From Actinokineospora fastidiosa (lineage in GTDB: Bacteria > Actinomycetota > Actinomycetes > Mycobacteriales > Pseudonocardiaceae): 64,000 nucleotides of DNA. Positions 58,777 to 64,000 of the stretch are shown in pieces. Position 1 is the stretch's first letter, and each line of letters opens with the position of its first letter. The stretch spans positions 1,798,001 to 1,862,000 of the forward strand of contig NZ_BMRB01000001.1 in NCBI RefSeq assembly GCF_014648415.1, written 5' to 3'. Both the position numbers and the translations under genes were made by a program. A model generated the notes under the pieces. The model was given only the letters and a program-made list of their open reading frames with translations. It made no database searches and was not told the DNA's origin.

Positions 58777-59589
58777 CTACGCCAGAGCGCGAAGATGGAC
58801 GACGTCCCCGGCCGAGATCGTCCGGGCCGTGCCGTCCACGTCGACCACGAGCTGTCCGTCGCCGTCGACCTCGACGGCGAGGCCCTGCCGCGCGGAGTCC
58901 TGGGGCAGCTCGACGCGCACGCGCTGGCCGAGCGTGGCGCAGTTGGCGCGGTACTCCGCGAGCAGCCCGGAGGTGGCCAGGTCGCCGCCCGCGCCGCGCC
59001 AGGACCGCTCGACCTCGGCGAAGCAGCGCAGCAGCGCGACGGCGACCTCGGCGCGGTCGGCGGTCGCGCCCTCCTGCTGGAAGGACGTGGCGGGCAGCCC
59101 GCCCGCCCCCGGCGGCACCTCGCGCGGCAGCCGCCCGACGTTGACCCCGACCCCCACCACGACGGCGGGCGGCTCGGTGGCGGCCACCTCGGCGAGGATG
59201 CCAGCCGCCTTGGCCATGGACGCGCCGATGAGCAGGTCGTTGGGCCACTTCAGGGCGGCCATCACGCCCATGTGCCTGGCCATGCGGATGAGCGCGACGC
59301 CTGCGACCAGCGACAGCGCGCCGAGCTTCGGCGTCGGCACGCCGTCCGGGCGCAGCAGGACGCTGACGTAGAGCCCGGACTCCGGCGGGGAGACCCACTC
59401 CCGGCCGCGGCGGCCGCGGCCGTCGGTCTGCTCCTCGGCGATGAGGACCGTCCGGTCGGCGGCCTCGCCCGCCCGCGCCATCAGGTCGGCGTTGGTGGAG
59501 CCGGTCGTGGGGACGACGTCGAGGGCGGCATACGGCCCGTCGTGGTCGACCAGGGCGGCGCGCAGGGCGTCGGCGTCGAGAGCGGCCAT
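58777..59589 (-). CDS. birA: Biotin--[biotin carboxyl-carrier protein] ligase
   Basis: This 270-residue enzyme attaches biotin to carboxylase carrier proteins. The biotin/ATP site TTGSTNADLMARAGEA, the GRGRRGREWVSPPESGLYVSVLL loop and LKWPNDLLIGASMAKAAGILAE are present, and a C-terminal SH3-like part ends the chain. There is no N-terminal helix-turn-helix, so it is the catalytic-only group II form. It is near accD/accE, whose biotinylated partner is its substrate, as in mycobacteria. Confidence 0.93.
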   Translation of the reverse strand: MAALDADALRAALVDHDGPYAALDVVPTTGSTNADLMARAGEAADRTVLIAEEQTDGRGRRGREWVSPPESGLYVSVLLRPDGVPTPKLGALSLVAGVALIRMARHMGVMAALKWPNDLLIGASMAKAAGILAEVAATEPPAVVVGVGVNVGRLPREVPPGAGGLPATSFQQEGATADRAEVAVALLRCFAEVERSWRGAGGDLATSGLLAEYRANCATLGQRVRVELPQDSARQGLAVEVDGDGQLVVDVDGTARTISAGDVVHLRALA

Positions 59590-59665
59590 GGGGCCAGGGT
59601 AGAGGTGCGGGTGCCCGGCGGCCGGTCGGAGCTGTGAACGGCGCGCCGGGCGCGGTCAGCGTGCT

Positions 59666-59685
59666 ACCTCCAGTGCGCTGGAGGT
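59666..59685. promoter_or_regulatory. MerR-type 20-bp palindrome upstream of birA and a small gene
   Basis: ACCTCCAGTGCGCTGGAGGT is a perfect dyad around a TGCG centre. Leftward it follows TTGACC (59688-59683), as in MerR-type promoters. It sits 77 bp from both birA and the small gene at 59763. The core layout resembles the MerR-gene operator at 35442, with the arms swapped. Confidence 0.55.
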
Positions 59686-59762
59686 CAACCGTCACCCGAA
59701 GGAACTTCACCAATGGCGTGGATACGGTCACGCCGGGACAACACGGGAGGGAAGGGGACGGC

Positions 59763-59957
59763 ATGGCCGACGAGATCGAGGTGGGGAGCCGGGTCATCGC
59801 CCCGCTCGGGTGCGGGGAGGTGGCGGGGACGGTCGTCCGCGTCGCCGACGGGATCACGGTGGACCTGGAGGTCGACGGCGTCGACGGGCCGTTCCTCGTG
59901 ACGTTCGGGCGCGCCGACATCACCGCTGTTTCACCCGGTGATGTGAGCTACGCCTAA
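59763..59957 (+). CDS. Small beta-rich protein of unknown function
   Basis: This 64-residue acidic protein looks like a single beta barrel: [20 protein letters not shown], then [23 protein letters not shown], similar to KOW/SH3-like or DUF-type small folds. ATG 59763 follows GGGAAGGGG. It lies 37 bases before accD and may share a transcript. No conserved family was recognised. Confidence 0.6.
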   Translation: MADEIEVGSRVIAPLGCGEVAGTVVRVADGITVDLEVDGVDGPFLVTFGRADITAVSPGDVSYA

Positions 59958-59994
59958 GCCCCTGATCGGCGTCGCGTCGCTAGGGTGTCCACCC

Positions 59995-61632
59995 ATGAGC
60001 AGCGCGACCGAGCCGATTGGGCGGGTGCAGGCCGAGGAGCCGGACCTCCACACCACGGCGGGAAAGCTGGCGGACCTGTACCGCCGCTACGACGAGGCCG
60101 TGCACGCAGGTTCCGCGCGTGCGGTGGAGAAGCAGCACGCCAAGGGCAAGATGACCGCACGCGAGCGGATCGACCTGCTGCTCGACCCCGGGTCGTTCGT
60201 CGAGCTCGACGAGCTCGCGCGCCACCGGTCGACCAACTTCGGGCTGGAGAAGAACCGGCCCTACGGCGACGGCGTCGTGACCGGCTACGGCACGGTCGAC
60301 GGGCGCCCGGTGTGCGTGTTCAGCCAGGACGTCACCGTGTTCGGCGGCTCGCTGGGCCAGGTCTACGGCGAGAAGATCGTCAAGGTCATGGACCTGGCCA
60401 TCAAGACCGGCCGCCCGATCATCGGCATCAACGAGGGCGGCGGCGCGCGCATCCAGGAGGGCGTGGTCTCCCTCGGCCTCTACGGCGAGATCTTCACCCG
60501 CAACGTGCGCGCCTCCGGTGTGGTGCCGCAGATCTCCTTGATCATGGGCGCCAACGCGGGCGGGCACGTTTACTCACCCGCGCTCACGGATTTCATCGTG
60601 ATGGTCGACAAGACCTCGCAGATGTTCATCACCGGGCCCGACGTCGTGAAGACGGTGACGGGCGAGGAGGTGACGCTGGAGGAGCTGGGCGGCGCGCGCA
60701 CGCACAACACCAAGTCCGGCGTCGCGCACTACATGGGCGCCGACGAGGAGGACGCGATCTCCTACGTCAAGGAGCTGCTGTCCTTCCTGCCGTCGAACAA
60801 CCTCTCCGAGGCCCCGGTCTTCCCCGGGTTCGCCGAGGAGGGCTCGGTCGCGGAGAACGTGCAGGCGACCGACCTCGAACTCGACGCGCTCATCCCGGAC
60901 TCGGCGAACCAGCCCTACGACATGCACGAGGTCATCACCCGCGTCGTCGACGAGGGCGAGTTCCTCGAGGTGCACCCGCTGTTCGCGCCGAACATCGTCG
61001 TCGGCTTCGGCCGGGTCGAGGGCCGCAGCGTGGGCGTCGTGGCCAACCAGCCGACCCAGTTCGCGGGCTGCCTGGACATCGACGCCTCGGAGAAGGCAGC
61101 GCGGTTCGTGCGCACCTGCGACGCGTTCAACATCCCGGTCCTGACCTTCGTGGACGTGCCCGGCTTCCTGCCCGGCACCGACCAGGAGTTCGGCGGCATC
61201 ATCCGGCGCGGCGCCAAGCTGATCTACGCCTACGCCGAGGCGACCGTCCCCCTGGTCACCGTCATCACCCGCAAGGCCTACGGCGGCGCGTACGACGTGA
61301 TGGGCTCCAAGCACCTCGGGGCGGACGTCAACCTGGCCTGGCCGACCGCCCAGATCGCGGTCATGGGCGCGTCGGGCGCCTCGAACATCCTGCACCGCAG
61401 GACCCTGCAGGCGGCCATGGAAGCGGGCGAGGACGTCGACGCCCTGCGCGCGAAGCTCGACCGCGAGTACGAGGAGACACTGCTCAACCCGTACGTCGCC
61501 GCCGAGCGCGGTTACGTGGACTCGGTCATCCCCCCGTCCCACACCCGCGGCTACGTCGCCCGCGCCCTGCGCATGCTCAGCGACAAGCGCGAGAACCTGC
61601 CGCCCAAGAAGCATGGGAACATCCCGCTGTGA
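59995..61632 (+). CDS. accD: Acyl-CoA/propionyl-CoA carboxylase beta (carboxyltransferase) subunit
   Basis: This 545-residue subunit carries the carboxyltransferase of an acyl-CoA carboxylase. Both crotonase-like halves are present: [33 protein letters not shown], then [37 protein letters not shown] and [18 protein letters not shown]. It resembles AccD5/PccB, which acts on propionyl-CoA to give methylmalonyl-CoA. An epsilon subunit gene overlaps its end (GTGA), as in mycobacteria (accD5-accE5). The alpha subunit is not in the window. Confidence 0.94.
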   Translation: MSSATEPIGRVQAEEPDLHTTAGKLADLYRRYDEAVHAGSARAVEKQHAKGKMTARERIDLLLDPGSFVELDELARHRSTNFGLEKNRPYGDGVVTGYGTVDGRPVCVFSQDVTVFGGSLGQVYGEKIVKVMDLAIKTGRPIIGINEGGGARIQEGVVSLGLYGEIFTRNVRASGVVPQISLIMGANAGGHVYSPALTDFIVMVDKTSQMFITGPDVVKTVTGEEVTLEELGGARTHNTKSGVAHYMGADEEDAISYVKELLSFLPSNNLSEAPVFPGFAEEGSVAENVQATDLELDALIPDSANQPYDMHEVITRVVDEGEFLEVHPLFAPNIVVGFGRVEGRSVGVVANQPTQFAGCLDIDASEKAARFVRTCDAFNIPVLTFVDVPGFLPGTDQEFGGIIRRGAKLIYAYAEATVPLVTVITRKAYGGAYDVMGSKHLGADVNLAWPTAQIAVMGASGASNILHRRTLQAAMEAGEDVDALRAKLDREYEETLLNPYVAAERGYVDSVIPPSHTRGYVARALRMLSDKRENLPPKKHGNIPL

Positions 61633-61835
61633 CCGAACCCCTGTTCCGGGTGGTGCGCGGCACCCCGTCCCCGGAGGAACTGGCCGCCCTCACCGCCGTC
61701 ATCCTGGCGGCCGCCTCCGGAGACGGCGACTCGGCACCCACCCCAGCGTCCCCGTGGTCGGCCCGCGTCACCCAAACCCGCCGCCCCCTCGACCCAGGCC
61801 CCGGCGCCTGGCGCGCCTCCGGCCTACCGCACTAA
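61629..61835 (+). CDS. accE: Acyl-CoA carboxylase epsilon subunit
   Basis: This 68-residue protein has the typical epsilon signature: [20 protein letters not shown] and, after a variable Ala/Pro linker, SPWSARV and [13 protein letters not shown]. Epsilon subunits stabilise actinobacterial alpha-beta carboxylase complexes. The GTG start overlaps the accD stop, so the two are made together. Small size and variable linker are usual. Confidence 0.9.
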   Translation: MTEPLFRVVRGTPSPEELAALTAVILAAASGDGDSAPTPASPWSARVTQTRRPLDPGPGAWRASGLPH

Positions 61836-61930
61836 CCACGCCACTGACGGGATGGTGTTAAGGGGCACAGGGTCCGCTGGAGCGCGAACACCATGCTCCC
61901 CCCTCCAGTCGACCGCTCTTCCCCCTTGCC

Positions 61931-62057
61931 CCCCTCGTCCTGGCCGTCTTTAACCCTGGGAGGGCGGTGTCAAGGGCAGGCGAAGCCTGTCGCGCAGCGA
62001 CGCCGAAGGCGCCCTTTACTCCGCCCTCCCAGGGTTAAAGACGGCCAGGACGAGGGG
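61931..62057. repeat. 37-bp perfect inverted repeat enclosing a cloverleaf (candidate structured RNA or mobile repeat)
   Basis: The arms 61931-61967 and 62021-62057 are perfect 37-bp complements. The 53-bp interior folds into a four-way junction with no unpaired base between helices: AAGGG/CCCTT (61972-61976 with 62012-62016), then CAGGC-GAA-GCCTG (61977-61989), TCGC-GCA-GCGA (61990-62000) and CGCC-GAA-GGCG (62001-62011). No protein gene is visible in the 61836-62320 gap. It starts 95 bases after accE. A simple terminator would not need this structure; a REP/MITE-like element or structured RNA are both possible. Confidence 0.8.
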
Positions 62058-62231
62058 AGCGCACCCCCGCCAGCAACGCAACGCCCCGAGGGCCTAGACC
62101 AAGCCGGATACCAACGGGCACCACATCCCCTGGTCACCCCACAGCCGCCCGCCGCGCCCCGTACCCTCCCAGCCGTGCGTCCACCGCGGACAGACCCCGA
62201 GGCAGACACCAAGACACAACCCCGCCCACCC

Positions 62232-62245
62232 GGGGGCGAGCCCCC
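62232..62245 (+). terminator. Short GC hairpin in the gap before the MFS gene
   Basis: GGGGGC-GA-GCCCCC forms a compact stem (or a 5-bp stem with a CGAG loop). It is too weakly placed to assign to a specific gene, but it would stop transcription before the MFS promoter region. Confidence 0.4.
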
Positions 62246-62259
62246 ACAACACAACGCTA

Positions 62260-62275
62260 TCGAACACGCGTTCAG
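62260..62275. promoter_or_regulatory. SOS-box-like site upstream of the MFS gene
   Basis: TCGAACACGCGTTCAG matches the actinobacterial LexA box TCGAAC-N4-GTTCGA except for the last two bases. It lies about 46 bases before the MFS start, a position that could cover its promoter. LexA control would make this exporter DNA-damage responsive. Confidence 0.4.
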
Positions 62276-62320
62276 AGTGTCCACCGAATATTCCACCGCC
62301 ACGAAAGGCGCTGGTCAGCG

Positions 62321-63880
62321 GTGATGGCGCGGGAGCGGCCGTGGGTGGGGTTGGCGGCGTTGTGCGCCTGCTTCTTCCTGGTGATGCTGGACTCCACGAT
62401 CGTCACCGTCGCGGTCCCGGCGATCCTGACCGGGTTGGACGCGACGTTGAACCAGGTCATCTGGGTCAACAGCGTCTACCTGCTGGCCAACACCGTCCCC
62501 CTGCTGATCACCGGCCGCCTGGGGGATCGGTATGGGCCCAAGCGGGTCCTGCTCGTCGGGCTCGGGCTGTTCCTGGCCGCGTCGCTGTGGTGCGGGCTGG
62601 CGACGTCGGCGGGCTCGCTTATCGCGGCGCGGGCGGTGCAGGGGCTCGGGGCCGCGCTGATGACGCCGCAGACGCTGGCGTTCATCACCCGGCTGTTCCC
62701 GCCCGAGCGGCGCGCGGTGCCGATCGCGGTGTGGGGCGCGGTGTCCGGGGTCGCCACGATCGCCGGGCCGGTCGCGGGCGGGCTGCTGGTGCAGCACGCG
62801 GGCTGGGAGTGGATCTTCCTGCTCAACCTGCCCATCGGCGTCGCCGGGCTGCTGGTCGGCGCGCTGATGCTGCCCGACTGGCGGCCCGACAGCCGGATGC
62901 GGTTCGACACCCTCGGCGCCGTGCTCGCCTCAGCCGGGCTCGCCGCCCTCGTGTTCGGCGTGCAGAACGGCCAGCACTACCAGTGGGCCAGCGGCATCGT
63001 GTACGTCATCGCGATCGGGCTGCTGCTGCTCGGCGGGTTCCTCATCCACCAGCGGCGGGCGCCCGCGCCGCTGGTGCCGATGCGGCTGTTCGACAACCGC
63101 GTCTTCGGCGCTGCCAACCTGACGCACGCCGCGCTGGGGTTCGCCACCACCGGCATGTTCCTGCCGCTGGTCATCTACGTGCAGACCGTGCTCGGAATGG
63201 ATCCGCTGGCCTCCAGCCTGCTGTGCGCGCCGATGGCCGTCGGCGCGGGCCTCGCGGCGATCGCGGCGGGGAAGCTGGTCGCCCGGGTGGGCGCCCGGCC
63301 GCTGGTGACGTCCGGGCTGGCCGCGCTCGCCGCCGGGGTCGTCGTGCTGGCGGTCCAGGCCGAGCCGGACACCGCCCCGCTCGCGCTGGTCCCCGGGCTG
63401 GTCGTGGCCGGGACGGGCATCGGGCTGGTGTTCTCGCCGCTGACCGCCGCCGCGACGTTCGGCCTCTCGCCCGAGCTGGCGGGCGCGGCCTCCGGGGTGT
63501 TCAACACCTCCCGCCAGGTCGGCGGCGTGCTCGGGTCCGCGTCGACCGGGGTGCTGCTGCAGCTGGGCCTGAGCCTCACGGTGCCCGCGGCGGCGCGCGA
63601 GTACGCCGAGCTGCTGCCCAGCCGCTACGCCGACGAGTTCGTCCGGCGGATCAGCGAGGCGGCCAACACCGCCAGCCAGTTCGGCGGGGAGGGCCCGCCG
63701 GTCCCGGCCGACTGGTCGCCCTCGATCGCCGAACGCGTGCGCGACCTGGCCACCGACGCGTTCAACCTCGGGTTCACCAACGCGGCGAAGGCGACGCTGG
63801 TGCTGCCGGTCGTCGTGCTGGTCCTGGGCATGGTCGCCGCGTCGGGCCTGCGGACGCCCGTGCTGAGCCGCAGACCTTAG
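62321..63880 (+). CDS. MFS drug exporter, DHA2 (14-TM) type
   Basis: This 519-residue membrane exporter has 14 hydrophobic segments. Motif A appears as GRLGDRYGPKRVLL, motif B as AARAVQGLGAALMTPQTLAFI and motif C as SGVATIAGPVAGG. It differs from the copy at 6251 in sequence and in having a long loop near residues 420-470. GTG 62321 or ATG 62324 could start it. It is placed between accE and maf. No regulator is adjacent. The substrate is unknown. Confidence 0.88.
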   Translation: MMARERPWVGLAALCACFFLVMLDSTIVTVAVPAILTGLDATLNQVIWVNSVYLLANTVPLLITGRLGDRYGPKRVLLVGLGLFLAASLWCGLATSAGSLIAARAVQGLGAALMTPQTLAFITRLFPPERRAVPIAVWGAVSGVATIAGPVAGGLLVQHAGWEWIFLLNLPIGVAGLLVGALMLPDWRPDSRMRFDTLGAVLASAGLAALVFGVQNGQHYQWASGIVYVIAIGLLLLGGFLIHQRRAPAPLVPMRLFDNRVFGAANLTHAALGFATTGMFLPLVIYVQTVLGMDPLASSLLCAPMAVGAGLAAIAAGKLVARVGARPLVTSGLAALAAGVVVLAVQAEPDTAPLALVPGLVVAGTGIGLVFSPLTAAATFGLSPELAGAASGVFNTSRQVGGVLGSASTGVLLQLGLSLTVPAAAREYAELLPSRYADEFVRRISEAANTASQFGGEGPPVPADWSPSIAERVRDLATDAFNLGFTNAAKATLVLPVVVLVLGMVAASGLRTPVLSRRP

Positions 63881-63891
63881 GATTGCCGACC

Positions 63892-64000
63892 GTGCTGCTC
63901 GTACTCGCCTCCCAGTCCCCCGCCCGCCTCGGCGTCCTGCGCGCCGCGGGCGCCGATCCCGAGGTGCGCGTCTCCGGGGTGGACGAGGACGCGATCATCG
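63892..64000 (+). CDS. maf: Maf-like nucleotide pyrophosphatase (partial, cut by window end)
   Basis: The N-terminal 36 residues are visible. LVLASQSPARLGVLRAAGA is the family start, which binds the nucleotide triphosphate, followed by the GVDED region. Maf proteins hydrolyse modified nucleotides and limit mutagenesis or division errors. The GTG start lies 11 bases after the MFS stop. Order accD-accE-maf matches M. tuberculosis (Rv3280-Rv3282), apart from the exporter gene inserted here. Confidence 0.85.
   Translation, partial: MLLVLASQSPARLGVLRAAGADPEVRVSGVDEDAII

Noticed and set aside
59666-59685. Riboswitch or leader attenuator upstream of birA
   Set aside because: The sequence is a compact DNA dyad rather than an RNA fold with a conserved core, and no terminator/antiterminator pair is visible.
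1-64000. tRNA, rRNA, transposase or integrase genes
   Set aside because: I looked for cloverleaf-like sequence with a CCA-adjacent TTCGA loop, and for transposase or integrase motifs, and found none. The cloverleaf at 61972-62016 has arms too short and no anticodon-arm layout for tRNA.

Overview
The window is a high-GC actinobacterial chromosome segment. Codon use is strongly GC3-biased, genes often overlap by GTGA or ATGA, and the families present (DUF3558 lipoproteins, DUF397/XRE pairs, WXG-type proteins with an NlpC/P60 enzyme, AccD/AccE) are typical of Pseudonocardiaceae (Saccharothrix, Actinosynnema, Lentzea or Actinokineospora type). I infer family level only. The backbone order (cdd, deoA, add, upp, deoD, pmmB, lpdA, gamma-glutamylcyclotransferase, glpD, birA, accD/accE, maf) resembles from memory the Mycobacterium tuberculosis Rv3280-Rv3315 neighbourhood, opened up here by lineage-specific insertions.

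Region by region: 1-3.0 kb is a nucleoside salvage operon (ABC permeases, cdd, deoA), followed by a 170-bp tandem repeat. 3.5-7.8 kb holds a DUF429 protein, a VanY-like peptidase with its TetR regulator, and a divergent TetR/MFS pair, each with clear palindromic operators. 7.8-8.7 kb is a degenerate tandem-repeat array. 8.7-15.5 kb has a coiled-coil protein, adenosine deaminase, two YbaB-like proteins, a MOSC protein and a WXG/NlpC pair. 15.6-25.9 kb is the most unusual part: a leftward biosynthetic operon with a 43-residue carrier/precursor peptide missed by ordinary gene calling, a B12-type radical SAM enzyme, a LysE exporter, an MNIO (DUF692) enzyme and its partner, a LanB-like protein with no elimination domain, an M50 protease fused to a winged-helix-like domain, and a methyltransferase. 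A PGM1-like ATP-grasp ligase lies upstream. I read it as a candidate pearlin-type pathway, in which an amino acid is added to the end of a carrier peptide by aminoacyl-tRNA chemistry, modified, cut off by the protease and exported. This is a hypothesis.

26-31.4 kb returns to nucleoside and deoxyribose catabolism (two aldehyde dehydrogenases, deoC, upp). 31.6-42.5 kb is accessory: DUF3558 lipoproteins with a decayed copy, an antitoxin/Doc-like pair, secreted carbohydrate esterases, a MerR/aldo-keto reductase unit, an FG-GAP protein, XRE/DUF397 regulators and an HxlR/NmrA pair. 42.6-46.1 kb holds a MetE-like protein, a phosphohexomutase and purine nucleoside phosphorylase. 46.1-49.5 kb holds membrane proteins and regulators. 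49.6-53.9 kb is glycerol catabolism (glpD, glpF, glpK). 54-56 kb has an array of GATGATGnCATCATC palindromes, a 41-residue zinc-finger protein and lpdA. 56.2-64 kb holds housekeeping and acyl-CoA genes (HMG-CoA lyase, birA, accD, accE), a 37-bp perfect inverted repeat enclosing a cloverleaf, an MFS exporter and the start of maf.

No rRNA, tRNA, CRISPR array, transposase or integrase was recognised. Function calls come from motif recognition by eye, without database searches.
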